Positions 1 to 19,264 of a DNA stretch of 64,000 bases are shown here, piece after piece; within the stretch, counting starts at the first letter, position 1, and the number at the start of each line of letters is the position of its first letter. Source of the stretch: Petrosia ficiformis (taxonomy: Eukaryota > Porifera > Demospongiae > Haplosclerida > Petrosiidae). The position numbers and the translations under genes were made by a program. The stretch spans positions 8,514,343-8,578,342 of the forward strand of contig OX345637.1 in assembly GCA_947044365.1 (NCBI GenBank), given 5' to 3'. The notes beneath the pieces are model-generated. The model was not told where the DNA came from. It saw nothing but the letters and a program-made list of their open reading frames with translations, and searched no databases.

Positions 1-354
1 AAATGAAAGCTGTAGGGACGTCACAAAAGCATGAGCAAGGTCAGGATGGTACTAACATAGGAGGTTAATGTAGAACCCAAAATTCCATATAACTTTACAT
101 ACACAATGTAAGTACCTACACTGCTATAAAACAAAGATAAAAAACTTATATGCTATACATGTGGACGTGTTTAATTCAACACAATCATCAAGTGTTAATG
201 ACTACTGCTTTGTATAGGAAATCATAATATTTTGCATCTATTAGAAAAATGTTTCAAATTTAAGTGTTAAAAAGCAAGGAGAAAGAGTATCTTTATGATA
301 GATCATTATGAAGAGTAATGTCTGAAACTCGACAACCTAATTTTTGCGTAATTA

Positions 355-660
355 TTATGGCCTGCAGGGCCATTCCTATAATTGCTTTCCACGGGATTTA
401 ATGTATATATAATTTTATATTATATATATTTGTGTCACTTGCACCAGTATACATGTATGTTGCATAGTAGTTAAGGAGGTTGCGTCATTCTGGGGAGCTT
501 TGTCAATTAATGGGTGTAGTACATAATAGAACATGTGTGGTGCATAATAGAATGAGAAAGTCAGCCCTAATTACTGAATGTTGGACACCACAAAGCAATC
601 ATAGGATACCTTTTTCTCTATAATTATATCTTGTTTTTCATGTAATGTTTGCATGAGATA
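355..660 (-). mobile_element. MITE family F, inverted partial copy
   Basis: Reverse-oriented family strings: GGCCATTCCTATAATTGCTT, AGTTAAGGAGGTTGCGTCAT and GGTCAATTAATGGGYG-like sequence, then GACACCACAAAGCAATCATA. It lies beyond TBCEL exon 3, within that gene if it continues leftward. Confidence 0.65.
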
Positions 661-894
661 AAACTTTTTATTAGTTGTTGTATATACTATTCATTACAGT
701 AGCTCATGTCCATTAATAGACTAAGACACAACATTCCATTAAACAACAACATACAAGTACTTAAACATAGTATACATTTACCCTAAAGGGTGGTATCATG
801 TCACTCTCCAGACTTTAATTTTAAACTCTATGCTAAAACACTGTTTTACAATATTAATGAACGTTGTCAACCAGATGTAATGTACTACTGAGTT

Positions 895-1119
895 CAGAGT
901 TTTTGATATGTTTTGAAGCATGGGCCAAACTGGCTCAACAATGGCTAGCATGTGCGCTATTGGGAATACATTTTGAGCCAATTAACAAACATTTAACGCT
1001 GTTAGTGACAATATAATCATAATTAATCGCACCATCTGGCCCAAAAAGAGAACTGTGCTATGCCAAACAAAAAGCTCTTCGGGCCAATGGTGTGCCATAT
1101 GAGCCTATTAAAAACACTG
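895..1119 (-). mobile_element. hAT-like MITE, family A, nested in a family J element
   Basis: 225 bases from CAGAGTTTTTGATATGTTTT to CTATTAAAAACACTG. Flanks ACTGAGTT and ACTTAATT match at 6 of 8. Sequence on both sides (about 774-894 and 1120-1165) joins into one family J element ending TTAGGGAAACACTG. Confidence 0.85.
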
Positions 1120-1256
1120 ACTTAATTACTGAAGCACTCCTCCACCTATCCTTAGGGAAACACTGAACTATAGTAATAGTATACATATTAACCCCCCTAT
1201 TAAACAATCATAGAGATGGCCCTTTGAGTAACAATAAGCTAACATTACTAACATAC

Positions 1257-1483
1257 TTGGGTAACATTTGCAACACAGTAACCACATCACTGAATGAAAC
1301 AGAAGTGCAACTTAAAACTAAGACACTCAAAGATGTATGTGCAGTAGAGAGAGGTCCTACTGAAAGTGTGGCTTGAGATAGTGTGTAGTTTTGTTTTAGA
1401 TCTAATAACTGGAGTTGTGGCATTGCTGACAAGAGATTCAGTACCTAAGCAGAAGAACAGACACATATGTATGGTTAAGTTGG

Positions 1484-1555
<72 letters not shown>

Positions 1556-3134
1556 AGTGATAGCAAATGTATAGTCAATAATAATTATTACTAATAGCTA
1601 ATTGTTCACAGTCAGGGATGACCTCAAAATTAAGATGTGATGATTTACTATAATGTATAGTTTAATGTCAAAGGATTAATAAATGATTATATATACTGTA
1701 ACTCAATCATGAAGCAATGAACTGAAATTTCACATACACAAAAAGACATAAAATTTGTGTGTTGGTAAAGCCAATTCAAACTAAAGTTCTGAACATATTT
1801 TTGAGGTCATGGCGACCTTCACTCTTAATGCCCATAACTACTTACAGAATCCCATTGAGATAATGTATTTCCTCCAATATATAGCTCCTTTACCGAGGGA
1901 CATAGAGAAGAGAGCTCCTTTGAACAACCACTAGTGATTATATTCCTGCTCTCAACAATTAAGGTAGATAAAGTTTGAACTGGAACAGCACCTGATAATT
2001 ACAATACAGTAGTATTAATGTTATTCGTGATTACTTTATGGAATAATGTAATTAAACATAAACAATGTCAGTAAAGGTGGTTCACATAATGACATACTTC
2101 CTTCAATGCCGTCAGATGCAATGCAAGGATAGGATCTGATTCTATCTTTGCATCAGCTACGTTGATTTTGAGCAATCAGTTTTTAGAATTTTATCACAAT
2201 GCAGCAGGTGCAACACAAGGCTTTGTGTCATTATGTAAACTCAGCCTAAGGTCAAGCAAAGTCAATTGGTTGATTCTCGCATTGAGGCACTCAATATAAT
2301 TATGAATCAATCATTGTGTAGTTTTCTGTCAAGATAAGGTGTTAAGGTCCAGGAATAATAGGGTGTAGTCAGTTCACCATTTGTTTTTGCCTTTTTGATA
2401 TTGACATCTTGTGGTATGTTGATACACGGGTAATTTCATATATTTACATTTTAGAAATTATTTGAAAGGAATAACAGCCTCCCTGCCTTGTAGTTTCTTG
2501 ATGTAACCATTGCTACTGAAAAGATCGTTCTATAAATAAACAAGATATATTCAGAAAAAAAGTATGTGATCACTATATATCAATCAGTTCTAAATCTTCC
2601 TGCTGGTCAAACGCGTGTTCTTTTACGCTACCCGCCCATTAATTGACCGAGCCCCCCGGAATGACACAACTTCCTTAACTACGTATACAACGCATAGTCA
2701 CACAAGTGACAAAAACATATAAATAAATATTAAACCCCGTGGAAACCAATTATAGAGATGGCCCTATCGGCCATAAAAAACTGTACCCAAACCTAATACA
2801 GACAAACCCCAGAATAATTTTTACGTTATTCTATGATGTAATCCTGCTGGTGGTTACACATCAAATTTGCTTGGGCTAAATTAAATTATGTACTAAATGA
2901 TTAGGTCTTATAAGAAATGTGTTTACCTGGTTTACTACTTTGTGCACTCTCTTTTATCATTCTCAAAGCATCTAATGTCTCAGGATCATAAAATTCATTT
3001 ACACTGCAGTACTTGTCCTTGATTGCTTCCACAAGAGTCACTCCAAAACCACAAGTTTCTTCACAATCTCCTTCCTTAGTTTTGTCTACATTCAACGATC
3101 GTTGGCAGTCGTGTAGAACATCTACTGACGCCAT
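1257..3134 (-). CDS. TBCEL: Tubulin-specific chaperone cofactor E-like protein, 5' part (3 exons, runs off the left edge)
   Basis: Three exons join in phase on the minus strand: 2927-3134 (start codon at 3134), 1846-1991 and 1257-1444. Their donors are GTAAAC, GTAAGT and GTATGT. The 180-residue product has a short N-terminal segment containing LVEAIKDKYC, like the stretch just before the leucine-rich repeats of TBCE and TBCEL. LRR-type units follow (LSTLIVESRN, VKELYIGGNTLSQWDS, MPQLQLLDLKQN, LSVLVLSCTSVSF). Family knowledge: these proteins bind alpha-tubulin and affect microtubule stability in the cytosol. No CAP-Gly domain precedes the LRRs, which favours TBCEL over TBCE, although an unseen upstream exon could change that. 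The rest of the LRR region and the ubiquitin-like C-terminus would lie left of the window. Intron 2 holds a (GA)n tract and a MITE. The family call is fairly firm; the paralogue is less so. Confidence 0.72.
1491..1553. repeat. (GA)n microsatellite just upstream of TBCEL exon 3
   Basis: About 60 bases of GA (CT on the coding strand), ending ~45 bases before the acceptor of exon 3. It could act as a pyrimidine-rich splicing tract. Confidence 0.95.
1605..1830. mobile_element. MITE family E copy
   Basis: CAGGGATGACCTCAAAATTA at the left and TTTTTGAGGTCATGGCGACC at the right are inverted. The body has ACTCAATCATGAAGCAATGA. It ends ~15 bases from the donor of TBCEL exon 2. Confidence 0.7.
2583..2765 (+). 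mobile_element. MITE family F, partial copy
   Basis: Strings GCGTGTTCTTTTACGCTACC, CCATTAATTGACCGAGCC and ACTTCCTTAACTACGTATAC match the family F interior. It lies in TBCEL intron 1. Confidence 0.7.
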
Positions 3135-3281
3135 TACGTTTCGTAAAAGATGTGTAAGGAGACAGCACAGAGAGTCAATCAGACATACAGAGCCACGTCA
3201 CAACTGACAAGTCATACTTGGACTGTGATGAAACAGCAAACTACAGCAGTTATTCATTTATCAATTAATTTTTTGTATAAT

Positions 3282-3368
3282 TATAAGAAATGTGTTTACC
3301 TGGTTTACTACTTTGTGCACTCTCTTTTATCATTCTCAAAGCATCTAATGTCTCAGGATCATAAAATT
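3282..3368 (-). pseudogene. Duplicated copy of the 3' edge and donor site of TBCEL exon 1
   Basis: These 87 bases match 2909-2995, which covers the last ~69 coding bases of TBCEL exon 1, its splice donor and the first intron bases. The copy lies upstream of the real start codon in the same orientation. Both sides carry the same short AT-rich string (AATTTTTTGTATAATTA, near 3268 and 3365), as if the copy were pasted into that string by repair synthesis. It has no start codon or acceptor, so it is unlikely to be expressed as protein. Confidence 0.85.
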
Positions 3369-5065
3369 TTTTGTATAATTAAAATATACGGCCACGAGGA
3401 CAAATTAATATTTGTGGCCCCAGGGGGGCGACCGCCGAGATCTCTCTAACTAACAATGATAATTAGTGTTTATCTCCCCTCAAAAGCACATTTTAATGAT
3501 CCCTGCATCTCCCCTAAATGGTGTGTGATATGTATACTTCTGAAGCATAAAATAGTGTTTAGTTCAATTCAAATACTACCTATTGGCAATACTCTCGTGC
3601 TTCCCACTTCCCTCCCAAACCATGCTTTATTGCAGGCTAATTATGTCATATATATCTTAACACCACATGCCTCTCTTCAAGTTACATGTACATTTTTCAT
3701 TTCAATGAACTCTAAAAGAAGTTCTTTTTCAATGGCACTGCAAACTTCAATAATAAAAGAAAAAAAAACCTAAATATTATTATAAGAAAAAGGCCTAGAT
3801 AGAATACAAGAGCTATTTGTGTGTATTATACTGTATAAACACTCAAATGCCGTTTCTATGGTGATGAGTAGTATAAATTAAGTTACACTGTGCAGTGAAA
3901 TTTCTTATCAGAATCAAATCTGCTATTTTCGAAATTTTTTCAATCTCTTCAAATTACTGTCTTAGTCACGTTGTAAAAACCTTCAATGAAACCAAAATTC
4001 CGGCTTATCCATATCAATTATCGTGTCTCTTCTGAATCAATTCCAATCATATCAAAGTTCAAACTGTATTGATTACAATAGGAACATTGTGCTAACACAA
4101 TGTAATCAATTAGCATAAAGATGCCAGTCAATGAAAAATCAAACAACCTGTGATTGTCAACAAAAAGAAATTAACAGGCAAGAAATATTTGCTGCATATG
4201 GCCTGTTTAAACTGCTTAGAATATCAAGATGGAGACATTCATTAGCAATACAAGTGCATGAAAGAATAATCAAAATACTCCTGAACAGAATCTGGATGTA
4301 GTGACAAATAACATGTTTTAGAACATGTTCTTGTTGCAATTGTGTGAATTCTTTTAACGATTTGTGCATTTGATGTTTAAGTTTTGATGATAAAGTTGAA
4401 AATCTTTGCGTTGTACAGATTCAGCACTTGTTAATTCAAATGGGTAGCTAAGAAAGTTTAGCTGTTTGACTTTTAAAACTATTAGATGTTTAAAAGCCAT
4501 TAGTCTGAATGGTAGAGGATTATAGAGAGGTAAGTGAAGAATAACGAAACGATGTCAGTAGTAGAAAAGGATTAGTAGTGGGTGGGAAGACGAAAGCCTC
4601 TCTCTAGAAAAACACAGTAAGAAAAAAACGAAAACAAAAGAATGTACACAAAATTATATACATTCATGACAAACAAACAAACAAACAAACAAACAATATA
4701 TTATATGATACATACATTGAGCATATTCATAATCTAAGAATTGATATTTCATATATACAAAGTCTGTGAATGTAACAAGAGCCAGTGTGAGGGGGAGGAG
4801 GAGAAGGATGAGAAGGGAAAGGAGGAAGAGGAAGAGGAAGAGGAAGAGAAGGTAGAAGAGAAGGAGGAGGAGGAAAAGGAGGAGGAGACAGAGAAGGATG
4901 AGAAAGAGGAGGAGGAGGAGATATGGTTATACATGTATATGACATTATAGTGATAATGGTTGTTGATACAATGAAACTGGATATAATGAAACTAAATTCA
5001 AAGAAAAAAAAAGAAAAAAAAAAGAAAAGACGAAAGAGTGGCTCTAGTGAGATGGGTAAAGTGAA
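3369..5065. other. Intergenic region between TBCEL and DDX6
   Basis: No exon could be recognised on either strand. The stretch is AT-rich. Near its right end lies a strongly purine-biased tract (4787-4922, GAG/GAA repeats). This is probably transcribed in the DDX6 3' flank as a CT-rich tract. Reading frames here come from low-complexity sequence. Confidence 0.6.
4787..4922. repeat. Purine-rich (GAG/GAA)n tract
   Basis: About 135 bases are almost purely A and G on the plus strand. Because of this, the plus strand gives a poly-Glu/Lys frame and the minus strand poly-Ser/Pro frames, none of which looks like a protein. It lies ~150-280 bases beyond the DDX6 stop codon. Confidence 0.9.
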
Positions 5066-13491
<8,426 letters not shown>

Positions 13492-13728
13492 CTTTTGTTT
13501 TCTTCAAAGACAACTTGATGTTGAAAGAGATAATACTTCGACAAAAAAAACTTGAGGTCTTCTTCTCTACGAAACAATTTTTATAGAGGAGAAATGGTAG
13601 AGAGATGAGAGTTTCTGAATATTCACGTTTTGTTAGTTGCAGGGCTGCACAACAACAATATCGTATATTTACGTATATCTTATAATATGCTGTGAAAGGG
13701 TCTGGTATTTGTAAACAGAGGGTCTGGT
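13492..13728. promoter_or_regulatory. Shared divergent promoter region of DDX6 and FDXACB1
   Basis: Only 237 bases separate the two start codons, which point away from each other, so both 5' UTRs and core promoters must fit here. No TATA box or known operator could be named with confidence. The assignment rests on gene geometry alone. Confidence 0.6.
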
Positions 13729-15765
13729 ATGGAAAGCAAGTTGTGTTTAGTTATTGGTGATGGAAATTTTTCATTCAGTGTTTCTTTTCACAGGAAGAAA
13801 GAACATACAACATGGAAAATTACAGCAACATCATTTGAAACTGAAGATAAAGTTTTGTGTCACCATGGAGCACATGAAAATGTACGAGTACTAAAAAACG
13901 GTGGAGTCGAAATTATTTATGAATTAGATGGCACGAAAATGGAGGAATATGATTTACTAAAAGATAAACAATTTGATCTCATTGTTTTTAATTTCCCTCA
14001 TGCGGGAGGGAAAAACAATATTAAGAGAAACTGTAACCTCTTGCAAGGGTTCCTGAATTCAGCATCCAAAATGTTGACCCCCTCAGGAGAGGTTTGGGTA
14101 GCACTTTGTAAAGGCCAGGGTGGCACTCCACTGGATAATACACAGCGTGGATACGAGAATAGCTGGAAAATAGTACATGTAGCTGCTGAAGCTGGGTTCA
14201 TTCTTTCTGATATACAACCTTTTGATGTACTAGACTGGCCTGGGTATGAGCCTACAGGGTACCGGAATTTGGATAAGCATTTTGTTATAGATGGGGCATT
14301 TAAGCACACATTCACACTTCCACAAATTCATAAGGAGTACTGGAAGGCTGTTGAAAGACCCAATATAACGTCAGCGTGTCATTATTGTTGTAAATTTGAA
14401 AGTTCATCTGTTAAGTTTTTAACTCCATTAGAATTTAAAAATTGTGATTTTTTTCAATACCCTATACTGGAACAAAACTGGCACCCAGTAACTCTAACAA
14501 GAGATGTACTTGCTCACTCGTTACAAGCGATTTTTTCTTCAGCGTATACCATTGAAACTCGACACAACTCCATTCACCATACTCACTCATTGAATTCTAA
14601 GTGTATTTCTTCCATCAAAAGCAACAGGTTCATTATAGTAGATGTCTCTGATATGCACTCCGAATATTGCAATGCGAAGCTTGTCTTTGAAACTTCTCTT
14701 CATAATCGTTTGCCTCTTCTATTAGCACTTGCTGAATCCATGTTCTCACAAAGTGGTCAAGCTTGTTGCTTCATTGTCTCATCTCCAGTTGTTAAACACT
14801 TGAAGAATTTGTCGAGTCCTGTGTCACATCAGCTAATGTGCTTTCTCTCTCACTCAACACAGTTAGAAAACGTAAAGAAACACGGAGAAAAGGTATCTGG
14901 AATTTCATATCTCCAACAAGTGTGTGTAGATATGATCATGGACATACTACAACTCAAGCAAGATGAAATCGAATGGAAGAAGGAGTTGAAGGATGATCCA
15001 CTTCAAAGCGATGTCCATGTTTGCAAAAAATTGAAGCTGCATCGAAATGGAGAAACAGTTAATATTGCTTCCATATTTGAACAATCTCTGCATATTAGTA
15101 ACCCGAACACTTCACTGATACAAAGCTCTTCCGAACAGAGTGTATCTCCAGTTGGTAAAGAGCTTTCAGAGAATGGTGAAAGACATGCATATGATGATCC
15201 ATGTGTGATCAAGACTCATTATACAGCTATGGAATACAACACAGATGAATTGATTAAATGCAGTTTTTGTATATTTGAACTTGATACTATAGCCATGTTG
15301 AAATACCGGATACCTGATGTTCGTATACTATGGAGCAAAGATCGCAGATTTTTTGAACAATTTCATGCTCTAAAATTTACTAACACTTTCAAGCAATTCT
15401 CTTTATTTCCTTCGAGATATGTCCATGATGTTAGCTTTTGGGTGGATAAACCATCCACTAATGGAGCTGTACGCCAGGAAGATGAAAATGACAAGAAGAA
15501 TGAGTGTATTGAGAAAGAATTACAAGAACAAATTGAGCTCCAATTCTTTCCCCTTGTTAGACAAATGTGTGGTGATAGTGTTGTTTCTGTAGACTGTATT
15601 GATGTGTACAGTCCTTCCAAAATCTCTCCCAACTATGGTAGAATTAGTTATTGTTATCGAGTAGTATATATGTCATGTGACTTGCCTCTCGGTAGTAGTG
15701 AAGCTCATGTGATGCAACAGAGATTAAGAGAAGGTATACAGCTGTTGGGTTGGAAATTACGTTAA
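13729..15765 (+). CDS. FDXACB1: Ferredoxin-fold anticodon-binding domain-containing protein 1
   Basis: A single-exon frame of 678 residues. The N-terminus holds LVIGDGNFSFSVSF (~7-20), then FDLIVFNFPHAGGKNN (~82-97) and GEVWVALCKGQGGTP. These are hallmarks of the Rossmann-like DUF2431/BMT5-type domain, which in yeast Bmt5 methylates 25S rRNA. The C-terminus contains LFPSRYVHDVSFWV and ends with a region like the FDX-ACB domain of phenylalanyl-tRNA synthetase beta chains. This two-domain order is that of animal FDXACB1 (human ~620 residues). The middle (~200-550) is divergent and not assigned. Its molecular function in animals is poorly defined. No intron interrupts the frame, unlike every other gene here. 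A possible poly(A) signal AATAAA lies at 15805-15810. Confidence 0.93.
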   Translation: MESKLCLVIGDGNFSFSVSFHRKKEHTTWKITATSFETEDKVLCHHGAHENVRVLKNGGVEIIYELDGTKMEEYDLLKDKQFDLIVFNFPHAGGKNNIKRNCNLLQGFLNSASKMLTPSGEVWVALCKGQGGTPLDNTQRGYENSWKIVHVAAEAGFILSDIQPFDVLDWPGYEPTGYRNLDKHFVIDGAFKHTFTLPQIHKEYWKAVERPNITSACHYCCKFESSSVKFLTPLEFKNCDFFQYPILEQNWHPVTLTRDVLAHSLQAIFSSAYTIETRHNSIHHTHSLNSKCISSIKSNRFIIVDVSDMHSEYCNAKLVFETSLHNRLPLLLALAESMFSQSGQACCFIVSSPVVKHLKNLSSPVSHQLMCFLSHSTQLENVKKHGEKVSGISYLQQVCVDMIMDILQLKQDEIEWKKELKDDPLQSDVHVCKKLKLHRNGETVNIASIFEQSLHISNPNTSLIQSSSEQSVSPVGKELSENGERHAYDDPCVIKTHYTAMEYNTDELIKCSFCIFELDTIAMLKYRIPDVRILWSKDRRFFEQFHALKFTNTFKQFSLFPSRYVHDVSFWVDKPSTNGAVRQEDENDKKNECIEKELQEQIELQFFPLVRQMCGDSVVSVDCIDVYSPSKISPNYGRISYCYRVVYMSCDLPLGSSEAHVMQQRLREGIQLLGWKLR

Positions 15766-15804
15766 CTTTCATAGTGTGTTCAGTTATCAATTTATTTTGC
15801 CATC

Positions 15805-15810
15805 AATAAA
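15805..15810 (+). terminator. Candidate poly(A) signal of FDXACB1
   Basis: AATAAA lies 40 bases after the FDXACB1 stop codon in AT-rich sequence, a typical distance for a compact 3' UTR. Confidence 0.5.
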
Positions 15811-15846
15811 TTTTAATAACTACGTTTGTTACATAATATACATACA

Positions 15847-16026
15847 CAGTGTTCTGCCTAGGATATTTAGAGTGGTGGTTGGATTCTGCATTGCATTTAG
15901 TGCTATTTATCCAGTATATACTTAACACAGTCTCAGTAGCCTATATATGTATTATCTGAGAGGTGGTTAATTCATCTGAGAGGTGGTTATTCCCGACCAG
16001 TGCCAACCAGTGTGGGCAGTACACTG
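15847..16026 (+). mobile_element. MITE family D with CAGTGTTCTGCC ends and 6-bp target duplication
   Basis: 180 bases start CAGTGTTCTGCCTAGG and end GGGCAGTACACTG. The flanks are CATACA on both sides. Interior GAGAGGTGGTTA repeats and AGAGTGGTGGTTGGA are shared, inverted, with the copy at 34135-34300. Confidence 0.8.
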
Positions 16027-16046
16027 CATACAAGTGTGTGGCAGCA

Positions 16047-16390
16047 TCTGCCACACTTAATAGCAACTATGAAGTTCCCTGAACCTGGTTTTATGGTATG
16101 AGTTATATATATATATTGCTCTTGCCTTCAGCTCATGCATTGTAAGTCCCTGTGCTAATGCTTCTATGATCATTAAACTACTTTATCACATTAATAAAAA
16201 CTATCACACATCTGCCACACTTAATATCAACTATGAAGTTCATGATCTTTGTTTGAATGCAATGGTATGAGTTATGTAGCACTCACCTCAACGTCTGCTT
16301 GTGCATTACATAGCCTGAACTATTATAAGTGCCTATAGCAATGCTTTTATGACTATCAAACTACTTTATCACATTTAATAATAATCATCA
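16047..16390. repeat. Two tandem copies of a ~165-bp intergenic unit
   Basis: The unit starting CATCTGCCACACTTAATA near 16047 repeats from ~16208 with moderate divergence, and both copies end with ACTACTTTATCACATT. It fills the gap between the convergent FDXACB1 and PTGR3 3' ends. Confidence 0.75.
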
Positions 16391-16395
16391 CATCA

Positions 16396-16401
16396 TTTAT
16401 T
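16396..16401 (-). terminator. Candidate poly(A) signal of PTGR3
   Basis: Minus-strand AATAAA, 50 bases beyond the PTGR3 stop codon. Confidence 0.45.
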
Positions 16402-16450
16402 AAAAACAAGCAAAAATAATGATAATTTGGTTTCGGAAGTCGATAGTTTT

Positions 16451-18423
16451 TTATAATTTACTTTCATCAGAGTTCCATAAATCTACAACTATTTTTCCTG
16501 TACTTTTCTTAGAGTACAAATACTCCACTCCATCAACAATTGACGTAATCCCCTTGAATGGTCCCTTAGAGTCTGTTTGGCCAAAATCCACAGCTACTTT
16601 GAGTTTTCCTGAAATATATAGCTCTGCTAGATTTGAAATACTCTTTGGAATATCTCGTCTATAGTGAGGTAAAAGAAATCCTCTTAGACTGGCCGATTTT
16701 GATAAAAGAATTTGTTGGATAGGTATGGTGGGTTTCACATGGAATGAAGATTCTTGATACTGTGATATCATTCCTATTATTATTAACTGCCCTCCAATGG
16801 CTAGGTTTTGAACACAAGTATTGAAAACCTCTCCACCAACACTCTCGTAAACCAGATCAATACCATTTGGATATTCCTCTCGTAAGACCTTTCTAAGGTC
16901 TTCTTTCCGATAGTTGATTGCTCGATTACATCCTAGATCCCTTAAGAAATCAGCCTTATCATCTGTTGAACATGTGCCTATCACATGACATCCTGCAAGC
17001 CTAGCCAGTTGCACTGCAAACTGTCCAGTTCCGCCAGCAGCTGCAGTAACAATAACTTTCTTGTCAGGTTTCAGTTCACCAAACTTCTCTAAACTCAAGG
17101 AAGCAGTTGCTCCACTTACTAATAAAGCAATGAACTCTGGTTTTAGACCGGGTAATGGAAAAGCATTTTTAGCTCGAATGATTTGATATTCAGCGAAAGC
17201 ACCATACTGGAAAAAACATACAGGATCTCCGATATTAAAATTTCTTTTCTTGTTTTCTCCGACCCACATCACTACTCCGATACCTTCAAAGCCAGTATCA
17301 AATGGAGGGTTTTTACCCTGGGAATATCGACCTGTGATGTAGTGTGGATGAAGGAAATGAATAATACATACATATATCACATGTGGCAGTTTTAATTAGT
17401 ATAATTGTTGTATTTCAGGAAGAGAGAATCTTCTGAACTACACATGTAAAATGAATAATTATTCAATATTTTCACTTCCTCTTTCAGCTTTATTCATTAG
17501 AATGTGAGGCGAGATCAGCTAAGCATTGTTACAAACCATTTGTATGGCTTTACTCCTGATAGAGTAATGTTTCTGCTCGACTCCTAACATGGTTCTGAGG
17601 GCACATACATAGTGGCTGCCTGTAAGACTGAAGCATTCAGTACCACTCATGCAGTATATATAGAGGATTGTGAAGAGGGGAGAGGGGTCTAGCTATATCA
17701 TAAACATAATAATTATGTTTTGTTACATACTGTGACACTAATAATTAAAAATGAAAACTTGACAAGATGGAAACATACCTAATAGGCCTATGATAATGAT
17801 GAGTGATGTCAGAAATGAACTGAGTAGGGAATCAGTATCATTGAGTTTGGATATGTCAGTGCACATGCCATAATGTATATAGAAAGTTCAACTAGTTTGA
17901 TCCAAAAGAAAGTTTGGCATCAATTGAAGGGCTGAGAGCCAGAATGGCAAAACAGTATGTACTATAATAACACTAACTCATAATGCGTTTCAGGAGCAGA
18001 GAAAAATTTTATATTCCTTATTATTTTCATAGTGGCCAATTTTTAATCCATTTTTTTTTGCAACATGGACAACTTCCAATATTCAGTCAGATCACTCTGG
18101 TTCTCAGCCCTTCAATTAATATGCAATGTGCATGATAGCAGTGGTACCAGAACCCCCGATACCAGGAATCAAGTATGTTGGCATCAATATCACCCAGTAT
18201 CACAAACATATACAGTTTACTTCTTACCAGCAGTGAAGTTAATATCAGAAGCATTGATACCTACATATCTATTTCTTATCAAAAGGTCATCACTCGTTAG
18301 ATCATCAGCAGTTATCTGAACTGTTTGCAACTGTACAGCATCTCTAAACTTTTGTGTTAACCTGCTACAAACCAACTTTCTGAATGTTAGTGGGAATTGA
18401 ACACCAATCCCCCTAGCAGCCAT
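16451..18423 (-). CDS. PTGR3: Prostaglandin reductase 3 (zinc-binding alcohol dehydrogenase domain protein 2)
   Basis: Two exons: 18228-18423 (starts MAARGIGVQFPLTFRKLV) and 16451-17331. Phase-1 splicing gives 358 residues (human ~377). The family is the NADPH-dependent MDR superfamily; human PTGR3/ZADH2 reduces the 13,14 double bond of 15-keto-prostaglandins. Visible features: NRYVGINASDINFTAGRY and PPFDTGFEGIGVV of the GroES-like half, and VTAAAGGTGQFAVQLA, the dinucleotide-binding glycine motif. HVIGTCSTDDKADFLRDLGC and VYESVGGEVF follow, then a C-terminal NTGKIVV-like segment (here KSTGKIVVDLW). The last three residues are SKL, a type-1 peroxisomal targeting signal also found at the end of the human protein. 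It is convergent with FDXACB1 and tandem with CBL. The intron (17332-18227) carries an inverted repeat. Confidence 0.95.
17924..18125. repeat. Inverted repeat in the PTGR3 intron
   Basis: TTGAAGGGCTGAGAGCC near 17926 pairs with GGTTCTCAGCCCTTCAATTA near 18100, and outer bases (TTTGGCATCAA / TTGGCATCAA) partly recur. This looks like a palindromic element remnant. No exon was seen within it. Confidence 0.6.
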
Positions 18424-19031
18424 GATTTGTTATAGTTGTGTGAAAGTTACACCCCATTCATCATTTAACATAATTAACATTGTTACAGCATGCAAGCTAT
18501 TCTCATTGAAATGTTTTTGTTTATCCATCAGGAACAGTAATGCAATCCACATGCATTGAGTAGGGCAAATCTCATAGCCTCTATGTTATCACCATTTTGT
18601 CTTGTTTAAAGGTGGAGAGGTCTGACCATTAGTCCATCACTTGTACATGCATCTTGTTATGAGCAGGCCAAATCTCATAGCTGCTATGTTATCACCATTT
18701 TGACTTGTTTAAAGGTGGAGAGGTCTAACCTTCAGTCTATCACTTGTACATGTATATTAAACAGTGGAATTATGTAATGTGTGTGATGCAAAGCACATGA
18801 TCTACGCTACATGTATAATATATGTATGTTCTCACTATTTTCATTTGTTTAATGAAGTTTGAGATCTGATAAAGTATGAGAATAACTGACAGAGACATAC
18901 CAACAGTACAAACACAAAATCACGACTTTCACAGACACAAACACTTTTACAATAACAAAATACAAACTAATGTGATTAAAAGTTTATATTCACATTAACT
19001 ACTCATAAATGTAATTATAATAATAAAGGTA

Positions 19032-19080
<49 letters not shown>

Positions 19081-19264
19081 GAAAAGAAACGACAAAACTA
19101 AGTGACAGTTTTGAGGGGTTAATGAAAATCCATAACACAAACATAAAGTGTTTATTCTTTACTGAAAGATGAATACATTTTGAAGAAAATGATAAACAAG
19201 AATAATTACGGATCTAAAATGTAAACAGGAATTCCAATCACAATGTTAAAAATGTATGTATTTT
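18424..19264. other. Intergenic region between PTGR3 and CBL, with a ~110-bp tandem duplication and (TAA)n
   Basis: A unit with CAAATCTCATAGC and GTTTAAAGGTGGAGAGGTCT occurs twice (about 18565-18655 and 18670-18765). A (TAA)n run lies at 19029-19080. The CBL 3' UTR enters from the right, with a minus-strand AATAAA at 19151-19156. No exon was recognised. Confidence 0.65.

Noticed and set aside
1..10. Start of a fourth TBCEL exon after CCCTACAG on the minus strand
   Set aside because: Phase would allow it, but only nine bases are visible and the acceptor at TTAG (~51) is an equal candidate.
3456..3773. A 105-codon plus-strand frame between TBCEL and DDX6
   Set aside because: It has no recognisable domain, an AT-rich random composition, no splice or poly(A) context, and is within chance length for this base composition.
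4727..4950. Poly-Glu/Lys and poly-Ser/Pro frames
   Set aside because: These are a purine-rich tract read in different frames, with no splice context.
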